Source: Dryomyza anilis (lineage: Eukaryota > Arthropoda > Insecta > Diptera > Dryomyzidae). Taken from it: a stretch of DNA of 64,000 nt. A program made the translations under genes and the position numbers. Shown in pieces: positions 33,793-45,354 of the stretch; the first letter of the stretch is position 1; each line of letters opens with the position of its first letter. The notes below the pieces were generated by a model, which worked only from the letters and a program-made list of their open reading frames with translations, did no database searches and had not been told where the DNA came from. The DNA is taken from positions 83,664,638 to 83,728,637 of the forward strand of contig OX638131.1 of assembly GCA_951804985.1 (NCBI GenBank). Reading direction: 5' to 3'.

Positions 33793-34088
33793 GTAGTAGC
33801 CGCGGTAGCTCAGTGGTTAGTGCGTTGAACTGCGAGCCGAAAGGTCCCCGGTTCAAGCCTGGACTGGGGCTAACAACATCTTTTCATAGACACATTTTTC
33901 TATACCGCGCTACCTCTCGTCAGTAAATGGCAAAGAGTAAAACATTGCCTATGAAAAGCTCTCACCCGCCGTTAGGATTCGGCAATAAACTGTAGGTTCC
34001 ACCACTTTGAGTACAAATATAAGACGCACAGCTCGAAATGTCAAGAGAACTCGGCCTAAGTTCTTATAGGACTGTAGTGCCAAACTAT
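33793..34088 (+). mobile_element. tRNA-derived SINE, copy B, with target-site duplication
   Basis: A direct repeat TAATCATGACTTA flanks it (33780-33792 and 34089-34101). A 13-bp duplication is what LINE-assisted retroposition leaves. The head has an A box (TAGCTCAGTGGTTAGTGCG) and a B box (GGTTCAAGCCT). The body includes GTAAAACATTGCC and TCACCCGCCGTTAGGATTCG and ends GTGCCAAACTAT. About 296 bp. I recall the CACCCGCCGTTCGGA-type module as recurring in arthropod retroposon tails (unchecked). Confidence 0.93.
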
Positions 34089-34101
34089 TAATCATGACTT
34101 A

Positions 34102-34835
34102 TGAATATTTGTACATAAAACATAAGATTTGAATTAGGTTTTCAACATTAAAAAAATAACATTTAACTGAAATTTTCATAAATTATTATTTATATTTTTT
34201 ATTTATTTTATTTATTTTATTTTTAATATTTTTTTGTATTTCATTTATTTATAAAAAAACAAAAATCTTGTTTTATCATGTGACACAAGTAATGAACTTC
34301 AAATGAACTTTTGCATACCATATTTTTTTTTTATATACTCTTTTTTCTACATGCCTCAAATCATTCACAGTTCAAATCAGTTTGAAAATTTGTGACTCCA
34401 AAACTTATGAAATATGAATTTTAATTGTCCTCTGGGTGCACTTTTAAGCAGCACAATAACTGCAAAACCATTTGACATTAGGAACAAAACAGACGACAGT
34501 GTCCCGGGCAGAGAGTTTCAACCAGCACACCACCACAAACCACAAGTCGACTGTAATTGAAATTTAAACGAACAGCCAAAATTGTTTCTGCAACTTTTAT
34601 GGGTTGTGTGGAGAATTGTGGCTGCATGGTGGTTTCAAAAATGTACTTAATTAATATAAAATATTTAATTGTCTAGACGATGAGATGGACGCATTGAAAT
34701 AAATTATAGTGTGTGACTAGGGTTTTTTTTTTTTGCAGTAAAGTTGTGTCATTTGTAAGGGTATAATATATAAGAAATGTTGGTTAATATCAAAAGGAAA
34801 CATAGTAAATAAATAATATATTATAAACAATGATT
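34102..34835. other. AT-rich unassigned DNA
   Basis: TTTATTTTATTTTATTT low complexity near 34200. A more complex patch at 34480-34640 has no recognisable feature. Confidence 0.4.
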
Positions 34836-34837
34836 GA

Positions 34838-36245
34838 AAACGTAACCGAAAACGATATTCTTTTAAAACCGTTTCATTTTTAAAACCGAAACCGTAATCG
34901 AAACCGTTATACGAAAATCAGAAATAAACCGATATAAACGGTTTCGATTTTATACCGGTTTTATATTACGTCAAAAAAATATTTTATTTTATATATCTTT
35001 AAAATACAAGACCTGCTTAAATGTCATTTAAATCGGGAGTCCCGAAATAACTTGTTTGTGTATAAAAACATGTTGTGAACACATGTTGATTTTTTGTAGA
35101 ACAATATTTCTCAGAACGACGGACTTTGGTCTGACCTCTGTTTTGCTAATGTTTTCTTCGATCACTTGTATAGCGGTAATTCGAAAAAAAAAAAAATACA
35201 AGCAACTCCTGCAACAAAATAGAGAAAGCTATTTGTTTCTTCTTTCTTCGATACGCTAGTGTCGTTCGTAGTGCGACTATGCATGTGTTTTGTTAGTTTT
35301 TTGTTTTTTTTTGATCACAACTACAAAAAAAAAACATGCAACTCTAGTGTCGTTCGTTGTTTGTGAAGCACGCACTTGCAAAGAAATTAAACAATATTAT
35401 ATTTGTATGTTTTCGTTTGTGTTTTTTTTCTTGTTAATTGTGAAGTTTTCTATGTTTTCTATGTTGGGATCTATGGTTTAATTTATAAAACAAAAAATGA
35501 TATTTTTAATATATAAACGTTTTAACGGTGTACCTAAATTTGAGAGCTATTGCCTTTTGTGGATTTTAGCTTTTTTTAGTTTCACATATCTTCTGCATCT
35601 TCTGAAAGCTCAACAACAAAAATATGCTAATCGCAACAAGTGATCGATTTTTTGAGGGAAATTGTTGTGTACAACAAACACAACTCGTGTATGTTGTTGT
35701 ACAAGAAGTTTTTGTTGCCAACTGGATGGTTGTACTAAAATACACACACATACAATGTGTATGTCAGGTCTGTGATTTGTCATGCGAATTATACAAGGTA
35801 GCAACGAAAACAGAGATAAACATATAAAAAATATGCCTACGTTTATGTAATATATGTACATTTCATGAGAAAAATTTACAATAGTTGTTGTGAGTTTCAG
35901 AATTAAAATTAATTAATTCAATCTCGTTGTCAGAATTTCGTCTTAACTATTAGAAGTTATTTCTTTTTCGATTTTAAAGATGATATCGACCAAGATTTTG
36001 AATTTTCTCATGCGCATTGCTAAATTTTTGCTTTTTTTATTTGTTAAAATATAATTCATATTTTTGTGGTAATCGTTTTTAGTTTTTTTGTTAGTAAAAT
36101 ATTTATATTTCTTGTTGAAGAGATTAAAATATATGGAGAAAATAACAATAATATAAAAACCGAAATCGAAACCGATACCGTAATATAGAACCGAAACCAT
36201 TTCGTCTTCGAGCAACAAACCCGAAACCGAAATCGATGAAATTAT
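34838..36245. mobile_element. ACCGAAACCG dispersed element, copy 1
   Basis: It is bounded by clusters of AAACCGAAACCG-like words (34850-34970 and 36155-36230). The inside has CACTTGTATAGCGGTAATTCGA and the inverted TTGTTGTGTACAACAAACAC / TTGTTGTACAAG motif (about 35660-35710). Both recur at 43505-44400. No open frame resembles a known protein. It is probably a decayed transposon of unknown class, and the ends are approximate. Confidence 0.5.
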
Positions 36246-36329
36246 TCATTTAGGTTTCCATACTTGATTATAAATAATTTAAAGGAAAAGTAAATATAAT
36301 GCTAAAGAAATGCATTATGGAGCAACATA

Positions 36330-37860
36330 TTCTAGTAAGTATTCTATAGAAACGTATTCTAGAATACGTTCTCTAATGAAATACGTTCTCTAATGAAAGA
36401 ATACATATTCTAAAGAAACGTATTCTAGAATATGTATTCTAAAATACGTATTCTAAAGAAAAGTGTTCTAGAATACGTACTCTAAAGAAACGTATTTTAA
36501 AATACGTATTCCTAAAACGTATTCAAGAATACGTATTCTAAAGAAACGTTTTACAGAATACATATTCTAAAGAAACGTTTTACAGAATACGTATTCTAAA
36601 GAAACGTTTTACAGAATACGTATTCTAAAGAAACTTTTTACAGAATACGTATTCTAAAGAAACGTTTTACAGAATACGTATTCTAAAGAAACGTTTTACA
36701 GAATACGTATTCTAAAGAACCGTATTCTAGAAAACGTATTTCTAAAACGTATTCAAGAGAACGTATCCTAAAGAAACGTATTATAGAGTACGTATTCTAA
36801 AGAAACGTTTTACAGAATACGTATTCTAAAGAAACGTTTTACAAAATACGTATTCTAAAGAAACGTTTTACAGAATACGTATTCTAAAGAAACGTTTTAC
36901 AGAATACGTATTCTAAAGAACCGTATTCTAGAAAACGTCTAGAATACGTACTCTAAAGAAACTTATTTTAAAATACGTATTCCTAAAACGTATTCAAGAA
37001 TACGTATTCTAAAGAAACGTTTTACAGAATACATATTCTAAAGAAACGTTTTACAGAATACGTATTCTAAAGAAACGTTTTACAGAATACGTATTCTAAA
37101 GAAACTTTTTACAGAATACGTATTCTAAAGAAACGTTTTACAGAATACGTATTCTAAAGAAACGTTTTACAGAATACGTATTCTAAAGAACCGTATTCTA
37201 GAAAACGTATTTCTAAAACGTATTCAAGAGAACGTATCCTAAAGAAACGTATTATAGAGTACGTATTCTAAAGAAACGTTTTACAGAATACGTATTCTAA
37301 AGAAACGTTTTACAAAATACGTATTCTAAAGAAACGTTTTACAGAATACGTATTCTAAAGAAACGTTTTACATAATACGTATTCTAAAGAACCGTATTCT
37401 AGAAAACGTATTTCTAAAACGTATTCAAGAGAACGTATCCTAAAGAACGTATTATAGAGTACGTATTCTAAAGAAACGTTTTACAGAATACGTATTCTAA
37501 AGAAACGTTTTACAAAATACGTATTCTAAAGAAACGTTTTACAGAATACGTATTCTAAAGAAACGTTTTACAGAATACGTATTCTTAAGAACCGTATTCT
37601 AGAATACGTATTTCTAGAAAGTATTCAAGAGAACGTATTCTAAAGAAACGTATTATAGAGTACGTATTCTAGAATACGTATTCTAAAGAAACATATTCTA
37701 GAAAACGTATTCTAAATAAACGTATTCTAAAATACGTATTCTAAAGAAACGTATTCTTGAATAAATATTCTACAGAAACGTATTCTAAAGTACGTATTCT
37801 AAGAAAACGTATTACCAAATACTTATTCTGAAAAAGGTATTCTAAGGCACCGTATAATAT
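36330..37860. repeat. 29-bp minisatellite with palindromic core and higher-order structure
   Basis: The unit is AGAATACGTATTCTAAAG AAACGTTTTAC (29 bp). Its core, AGAATACGTATTCT, is a perfect 14-bp palindrome. Runs of four to six standard units alternate with a variant block (CCGTATTCTAGAAAACG, TTCTAAAACGTATTCAAGAG, CCTAAAGAAACGTATTATAG) that recurs near 36719, 37189, 37391 and 37590. This implies segmental amplification of blocks of about 200-470 bp. Edges are degenerate. Confidence 0.9.
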
Positions 37861-38600
37861 TGCAAAATATTACTAATATACTTAATAATTTTGTAATATT
37901 TTAATATATTAAAATATTTGCAAAATTAAATCTAAAGTACTGTTCGCCACTTGAAAATTGTAAAGTCCTTGAAAACGTGCAACATGCATGGCATATACCA
38001 AAGTACCGCCATAATGGGGCAGAAAGGTTGAAGCAGCATACAACAACAATACCAGCATCAGCAACATACAACAATGTATGCAACAATTAACACTTCAAAC
38101 TATGTACATTTTTGACTTTGCTGAGCACATTGTGCGAAACTTTTAATTGAATTGCGAAAATAAACTAATGGGCTAAAGGCGCTGCAGAAGCCAAACTGCG
38201 GTTGGCGCCGCTAATGATGATGATAATAATGATGGTGATGCTGCTGCTGGTGGTGGTGGCGCTGACGATGACGATGATGTTGCCAACACTGCATCAAATT
38301 TGATGTGTCGATTGTCAACCACAATAACTGCAGCAGTTTAGTGAATAAAAAGTAAATTATTTGATTATTAGTCCCAAAGTTCAAACTGCAGTTTATAGAG
38401 TTAAAATGCTGTGAAGTGACTCCTCAATGTGAATCCCTATCACCGTGAATGCTTTGTTTCAACGAGTGATTGAAGTGCTTATCATATTGATGTGCAACAA
38501 GTGTTGCACTCAATTGTGTTCGCAACACTTGAGTGAAATTATGAAACGTTACGAAATGCGGCCACGAATATTTTGAATAATTTATAACAATTTTCAATTA
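37861..38600. other. Unique-looking spacer with GAT/GCT trinucleotide runs
   Basis: GATGATGATGATAATAATGA and GCTGCTGCTGGTGGTGGTGG at about 38211-38275 are in non-repetitive sequence of higher GC. No coding frame is recognised. Confidence 0.4.
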
Positions 38601-41290
38601 ATATCAGGTGTACAAAAAAATTAATTGACCAGAACAACTTATTATAAAAAAAATATATTTTTTGTGAAAAATTTATATTTTATTAAAAAAGTTAATTTTA
38701 AGTGAAAATTGAATTCCAGTGAAAAATTGAATTTTCAGTGAATATTTGATTTTTTAATAAAAATTTTAATTTTTAGTGAAAAATTTATTTTTTTAATTTT
38801 TTAAGTGAAAATTGAATTTCAGTGAAAAATTTAATTTTTTAGTGAAAATTAAAATTTTTTAGTTAAAACTGAATTTTAAGTAAAAAATTGGATTTTTAAT
38901 AAAAAAAAATGGGATTTTTAGTGAAAAATTGATTTTTTTTTAGTGAAAAATTGAATTTTTAGTGAAAAATTGGATTTTTAGTGAAAAATTGGATTTTTAA
39001 AGAAAAATTGGATTTGTAATGAAAAATTGATTTTTTAGTGAAAAAAAAAAATTTAGTGATAAATTGACTTTTTAATGAAATTTGAATTTTTAGTGAAAAA
39101 TTTAATTTTTAGTGAATAATTAAAATTTTGAGTGAAAAATTGAATTTTTAGTGATAAATTGAATTTTAGTGAAAAATTGAATTTTTAGTGAAAAATTGAA
39201 TTTTTAGTGAAAAATTGAATTTTTAGTGAAAAATTGAATTTTTAGTGAAAAATTGAATTTTTAGTGAAAAATTGAATTTTTAGTGAAAAATTGAATTTTT
39301 AGTGAAAAATTGAATTTTTAGTGAAAAATTGAATTTTTAGTGAAAAATTGAATTTTTAGTGAAAAATTGAATTTTTAGTGAAAAATTGAATTTTTTTAGT
39401 GAAAAATTGAATTTTTTAGTGAAAAATTGAATATTTAGTAAAAAATTGAATTATTAGTGAAAAATTGTATTTTTAGTGAAAAATTGTATTTTTTAGTGAA
39501 AAATTGAATTTTTAGTAAAAATTTGAATTTTTAGTGAAAAATTGAATTTTTAGTGAAAAATTGAATTTTTAGTGAAAAATTGAATTTTTAGTGAAAAATT
39601 GAATTTTTAGTGAAAAATTGAATTTTTAGTGAAAAATTGAATTTTTAGTGAAAAATTGAATTTTTAGTGAAAAATTGAATTTTTAGAGATAAATTGAATT
39701 TATAGTGAAAAATTGAATTTTTAGTGAAAAATTGAATTTTTAGTGAAAAATTGAATTTTTAGTGAAAAATTGAATTTTTAGTGAAAAATTGAATTTTTAT
39801 TGAAAAATTGAATTTTTATTGAAAAATTGAATTTTTTGTGACAAATTGAATTTTTATTGAAAAATTGAATTTTTTGTGACAAATTGAATTTTCAGTGAAA
39901 AATTGAATTTTTAGTGAAAAATTGAATTTTTAGTGAAAAATTGAATTTTTAGTGAAAATTGAATTTTTAGTAAAAATTTGAATTTTTAGTGAAAAATTGA
40001 ATTTTTAGTGAAAAATTGAATTTTTAGTGAAAAATTGAATTTTTAGTGAAAAATTGAATTTTTAGTGAAAAATTGAATTTTTAGTGAAAAATTGAATTTT
40101 TAGTGAAAAATTGAATTTTTAGTGAAAAATTGAATTTTTAGTGAAAAATTGAATTTTTAGTGAAAAATTGAATTTTTAGAGATAAATTGAATTTATAGTG
40201 AAAAATTGAATTTTTAGTGAAAAATTGAATTTTTAGTGAAAAATTGAATTTTTAGTGAAAAATTGAATTTTTAGTGAAAAATTGAATTTTTATTGAAAAA
40301 TTGAATTTTTATTGAAAAATTGAATTTTTTGTGACAAATTGAATTTTTATTGAAAAATTGAATTTTTTGTGACAAATTGAATTTTCAGTGAAAAATTGAA
40401 TTTTTAGTGAAAAATTGAATTTTTAGTGAAAAATTGAATTTTTAGTGAAAATTGAATTTTTAGTGAAAAATTGAATTTTTAGTGAAAAATTGAATTTTTA
40501 GTGAAAAATTGAATTTTTAGTGAAAAATTGAATTTTTACTGAAAAATTGAATTTTTAGTGAAAAATTGAATTTTTAGTGAAAAATTGAATTTTTAGTGAA
40601 AAATTGAATTTTTAGTGAAAAATTGAATTTTTAGTGAAAAATTGAATTTTTAGTGAAAAGTTTAATGAAAAATTGAATTAATAGTGAAAAATTGAATTTT
40701 AAGTGAAAAATTTAATTATGTTGACGCATTTCATTTTAAGTAAAAATTGAATTTTTATTGAAAAATTTAATTTTTAGTTAAAATTTGAATTTTTAGTGAA
40801 AAATTGAATTTTTAGTGAAAAATTTAATTATGTTGACGCATTTCATTTTAAGTAAAAATTGAATTTTTATTGAAAAATTGAATTTTTAGTGAAAAATTGA
40901 TTTTTTAGTTAAAAATTAAATTTTATGTGAACAATTTAATGTTTAGTGAAATATTGAATTTCTAGTAAAAATTGCATTTTTATTGAAAATTTAAATTTTG
41001 AAGAAAAATTTAATTTATAGTGAAATTTTTAATTTTTGGTGAAAATGTGAATTTTTAGTGAAAATGGAATTTTAAGTGAAAAGTTTAATGAAAAATTTTA
41101 TTTATAGTGAAAAATTGAATTTATAGTGAAAAATAGAACTTTTAGTGAGAAATTTATTGAATAGTGAAAAATATAATTTTTAGTGCAATATTGAATTGAA
41201 AATTTTTAATGAAAAAAATCATATTTTACTGAAATAATTAAATATTTAGAAAAAAAAAAATTTCGAAAAAAAGTTTATAAAAATTATAAA
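38600..41290 (+). repeat. 19-bp minisatellite array 1 (GTGAAAAATTGAATTTTTA)n
   Basis: Over 100 units. They are near-perfect from about 39120 to 40660 and degenerate on both sides. A variant block (AGAGATAAATTGAATTTATA ... TTTTGTGACAAATTG ... TTTTCAGTG) occurs twice, 493 bp apart (39685 and 40178), so part of the array was duplicated as a segment. The block AATTATGTTGACGCATTTC at about 40710 and 40830 is a second, smaller duplication. The same family is in the opposite orientation at 51600-53060. Confidence 0.95.
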
Positions 41291-42270
41291 AAAAAAAATT
41301 TAATTGTTCGCATTTTTTGTGCGCATTGAGCACACAAGGATACCCACACATGTTTGCAATTTCATGTTGCATTCTGTGACGAACAATTGCAATTGTTAGG
41401 CTGTGTGCGCGGGCACCTATCTCTCTCCTTCTCTTCAGTGCTACACATTACTGCTGCATTGCAGCGCACCGTGATTTTCGACGTTTTGCATGTCATTAAC
41501 AGAGACCTCAAAGTCAAAGCGCAAATACACGCATCGGAGCAAATAAGTGAGAGAGTGCAACAATGGAGCGTCGTAGAACAGCGGAGAGGAGAGGTACACA
41601 GCGGAGCAAATACAGCGACTACAACATTTATGCGCGACTACAAAGTTTAATTAAAACACGCCAAAACTATGCAACAAAAAAACAAACAACCGAGCAACAA
41701 CGAAGCAGTACAACAACAACAATAGTTGCAACAATAACAACAAGGACAATAAGTCCATGCGGCAGAATTTGTTGACGCAGCAGCAACCATTGTTGATGAT
41801 TCAAAATTTTGCGCAGAAAATTTGCAATTTGTTGCTGTTTATTGTTGCTGCTAATTGGTGTTGCTATTGCGCTTTGACAAAAATAATTTAGAGCAGAGGT
41901 GGGAAGCGTCTGTAGGTGAGAGACATTTTTCTATTTTCTCAAATAATTTTTATTTGCGGCATCTGGGATTAACAAAATGGCTACGTCCAATTTGATTTTT
42001 TCAAAAACAGTTGTTCAAAGAATAAATTATTTGGTTTGTATAACACATTTTTTCTTAGTAATGTTGACGGCTCAATTTTGGGATGTATGTTCTCTACAAA
42101 AATTGAATTTTAATTTTTACGATTTTTTATATATAGAGGGAACACTTTTCCATTTTTATAACTGATACAATATTCAAAACTAAATATTTTTGGTTTCGGG
42201 TTTTTGATAGGTTTAAATGGTTTTAAAAATATTACTGAAAATCACAGAAAATAACTTATAAATTAATCTA
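41291..42270. other. Unique-looking region, possible untranslated exon
   Basis: About 41340-41890 has higher GC and normal complexity (CTCTCTCCTTCTCTTCAGTG, AGAGACCTCAAAGTCAAAGC, then CAACAACAACAATAG and TTGTTGCTGTTTATTGTTGC). Frames at 41354-41650 and 41563-41775 resemble nothing I know. The style resembles an insect 5-prime UTR, but a transcript cannot be shown from sequence. Confidence 0.3.
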
Positions 42271-43396
42271 AGGACTACGTCAAATAAAATTGTCCGTTAC
42301 ATATCTTCCAATTTTTCAAAAACAACCTAGTTGGTCTTTTAAAAAAATTGCCAAGGAGGTAGGGGCTAACCCTAAGACCATTTCTCGCATTATCAACCGC
42401 TTTAAGGAAGACCTGAGTATTGATCGGAAGAAAGGTTCTGGTAAAAAAAAGGCCCACATGATCGTGAAAAGTCGGAGAATATTTGTGAATATTTTAAAGA
42501 AAGATCCAAGCATATCCGGAAGGAAATTGGCGAGAAAAGCGGATTGCACAGAATCTTTCGTGCGCAGGACTAAGAAGACGTACAAGGTCCAAAAAGTTCC
42601 GGATATAAATGCCGTCAAGAATGAAACCGCAAAACAACGTGCTAAAAAGCTGAACCAAGATTTTTTTTTAAATTCGATTGCTGCATAATGGACGACGAAA
42701 CTTATGTTTATGCGGACTTTTCTCAGCTACCTGGGCAGGAATTTTATACAGCCGATTCTCGAGGGAATGTCGCTGAAAAATTCAAATAAAAAAAAAAGAC
42801 AAAATTCCCAAAGAAATTACTTGTTTGGCAGGCAATTTGCAATTGTGGAAAAAGGAGCAGCTCATTTGTGAAATCGGGTACAATTAATAGCGAAATATAT
42901 GTGAAGGAATGCTTGCAAAAGAGATTGCTTCCATTTTTACGCCAACATGAAGTGTCCACATTTTTTTGGCCTGACCTCGCTTCATGTCACTACAGCAAAA
43001 CGGCCTTAGAGTGGATCCAACAAAATGCAGTGATTTTGGTGCCTAGAGAAGCCAATCCACCAAACTGTCCAGAACTCAGGCCGATTGAGAAATACTGGGC
43101 TTTAGTAAAAAGGGAGATGAAGACAACAAAAAATGTGGCCAAAGACCTTCAAGACTTTAAAAGAAAGTGGTCTTCAGCAGCTGTGAGGGTGTCGGACACT
43201 ACCATTACAATATTAATGGAATGTGTTCCGGAAAAATTAAAACTTTTTATTAAAAATATTAATTTCTGGTTTTTTACATTTTTTTAAAATCTAAAAATAA
43301 TTTGCAAAATAAAATATTTTATTCTATAAAAATTCGATTACTAGATTTCTAGATTTTTTCATTTTTGTAGCGGACAATTTTATTCGACGCAGTCCT
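42271..43396 (+). mobile_element. Tc1/mariner transposon relic (DD37E type)
   Basis: TA flanks both ends (42269-42270 and 43397-43398). The left end is AGGACTACGTCAAATAAAAT TGTCCGTTACA, and the right end is its inverse with three or so mismatches (about 32-bp TIR). The 1126-bp length and a single transposase gene between the TIRs fit a full-length but mutated Tc1/mariner copy. Confidence 0.93.
42290..43287 (+). pseudogene. DD37E Tc1/mariner transposase, frameshifted and with a stop
   Basis: Cut-and-paste DNA transposase, broken. The N-terminal part (42290-42688) has the paired helix-turn-helix look (SFKKIAKEVGANPKTISRII) and a basic RKKGSGKKK linker. The catalytic part is one frame away: FDCCIMDDETYVYADF with the first Asp at about 42691, then FWPDLASCHYSK (second Asp) and NCPELRPIEKYW (Glu). 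There are 37 residues between the second Asp and the Glu, hence DD37E. Lesions: a slip in the T9 run at 42661-42669, an in-frame TAA near 42787, and no ATG at the expected start. The second half (42868-43287) stays open. Not functional. Confidence 0.9.
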
Positions 43397-43458
43397 TATT
43401 TCTATTTATAATTTTTTTTTTAAACAATTTTAAATTAAAATTTTAAAATCAAATGATT

Positions 43459-44655
43459 TATAATATTTTGTAAATCGTACATTCCACGTCAATTATTGAT
43501 TTCGTTGAATCTAGGGAATGGAACTGTAACCGATTTCCATTTAAAACTGAAACCGCAACCAACACCGTTTTACTAAAATTGGAAATAAACAGATTCGGAA
43601 CTAGTATTAACAATTTCAGTTTGCACGGTTTTAAAGCTGTTTTTAAAAACAATGAAAAACAGACAGAAATAATATTTTTCGCAATATTTTTCGAAATTTT
43701 CAAAATGTCGTTTTGCGAAAATGTTCCATAAATGATCTCGAATATAGTCTATACTTCTAAAACTCATCTCGGTTTTGATAACGAAAAATGTTGTTATAAT
43801 CAAAAGATAAATTATTATAAAAGCTATATTTCTGCATGCCGATTCTTGCTGCGTACTAAAAATATACGTATCACTTAAGAATGCAGTTGAGGACTTTTTA
43901 GTTATAGTATTTATATAATTTTAATATTACATAAAATTTAAATTTGTCTATAAATTCATGAAGAACGATAATTATTCTAAAGTTCCTTAATCATGAGTAA
44001 TAATCTATTACTAAAAATCTATACTAAAAATTTTGAGTCTAGGGTTCCATAAATAAAAACTTCTTGTTGTGTAAAAAAGTTTTTTGTTTTTGGTCCGAAC
44101 TTTGCATATGTTTTGATATTGCATTCTACAATCACTGGTGTAGCGGTAAATCGAACAGAACCACAAACACACTTCTGGCATTTATTCTGCTCATATACAC
44201 TTCATCCCTCTGATAGGTCCTACGATAAACATATGTGAATCCAACAACACAGCATATAAACTTGTGATCGCGTTTTTCGCGGAAATAGTTGTGTACAACA
44301 AACACAACTCGTGGAAGTTGTTGTACAAGAATTATTTAATGGCAACATATAATGGTTGTATTATAATACACACATGCAATATAATGGCTCCTGTCCGTAA
44401 AAACAAATTAGAATAGTTTAGATGATCAAGAATTTCGGTGCTAAAAAGTTCTGTCTGCTAATTTTTAATATGTCGGAATATTTCTTTCAAAAGATATTAT
44501 TGAACTGTCAATATTGGACTAACAAAACATATAAAAAAAATATTATGAGTAGAATATTTTTGAATGCAGAACACGAGTTAAAAAAATTAATATTATTCAA
44601 TGTTTTCGAAAAGCCCCCAGTTTGACGTGGAATATACGATGAACATAATAATATA
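43459..44655. mobile_element. TIR element containing ACCGAAACCG-family sequence, copy 2
   Basis: ATCGTACATTCCACGTCAA (43474-43492) and its inverse TTGACGTGGAATATACGAT (44622-44640) match at 18 of 19 bases. Weaker similarity continues outward to about 43459 and 44655. The interior (43505-44400) shares ACCGATTT/CCGTTTTACTAAAAT words, the TGTAGCGGTAAATCGA motif and the TTGTGTACAACAAACACAAC inverted motif with 34838-36245. No target duplication or coding sequence is recognised. Confidence 0.55.
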
Positions 44656-44886
44656 GCAAAATGGATACTCATGAATAATGGATCAACTTTAGTCCAAATA
44701 ATTAACAATTCAGCAATTTTCGATATCCTACAAATCTTACTAACCAAATAATTTAGATCCGAAATTCTGAATCCTTTTCGGTATGAAACTTTAAAACTAA
44801 CTCTTTACTATTTTTACTATCATTGCTTTGTTGGGTAATAAAGTTTGTCATTACGAAAAATCAGTCTACCGAAAACTGTTCAACAT

Positions 44887-45354
44887 GTTCGTAACTCTGG
44901 ATTTAGACAAAATAAAAACATTCTTATGTTAAAAATATAACAATTAACTTTATTAATTCACTTTAATAAACCACTGTACTAAACACAAAGTAGAACAACT
45001 GTGCATGTCCACTATTTAATATGACATTGTTCTCAAACGAGACGCACTCGACCACTTTCCAATCACTACTGAAGCGTTTCGCCTCAGATGGGGCGCCCTT
45101 ATGTACTGCATGCATCTATTCGACATGTTTCGAGAACCTTCTACACTTTTAATGAATGACGCATGCTATCTGCATCTCATTCGCACTCATGTGTTTTAAT
45201 AAGCTGACCTTCTAAATTTTTCTCGCACACTGCCTCAGTGCGCTGAATGATCTTCCGTCTCTTTCTAACACATTGCTTCATTACGCTGAATTGTCTTGCG
45301 TCTCATTTACTCTTATTGATTGCTTGCACAATGGGACAAATTACATCTTTTCGT
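44887..45354 (-). mobile_element. Putative solo LTR of a retrotransposon
   Basis: On the minus strand the block opens TGTGACGAAAAGATG and closes AGTTACGAACA (TG...CA). It contains two ~60-bp tandem repeats (GAGACGCAAGACAATTCAGC and GAGACGGAAGATCATTCAGC), as in U3 enhancers. It also has a TATA-like ACATAAGGGC, an initiator-like TTCAGTAG and an AATAAA signal (AATAAAGTTAATTG). No internal domain is adjacent and the flanks are not matching short repeats, so the limits are tentative. It could instead be a piece of an unrelated repeat. Confidence 0.4.

Noticed and set aside
36330..37860. CRISPR array
   Set aside because: 29-bp units are contiguous without unique spacers, in eukaryotic DNA. This is a minisatellite.
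38600..41290. CRISPR-like or centromeric satellite
   Set aside because: A 19-bp unit without spacers and a small array size do not support either.
44887..45354. Full LTR retrotransposon with internal genes
   Set aside because: No gag, protease or polymerase motifs on either side and no second LTR in the window.
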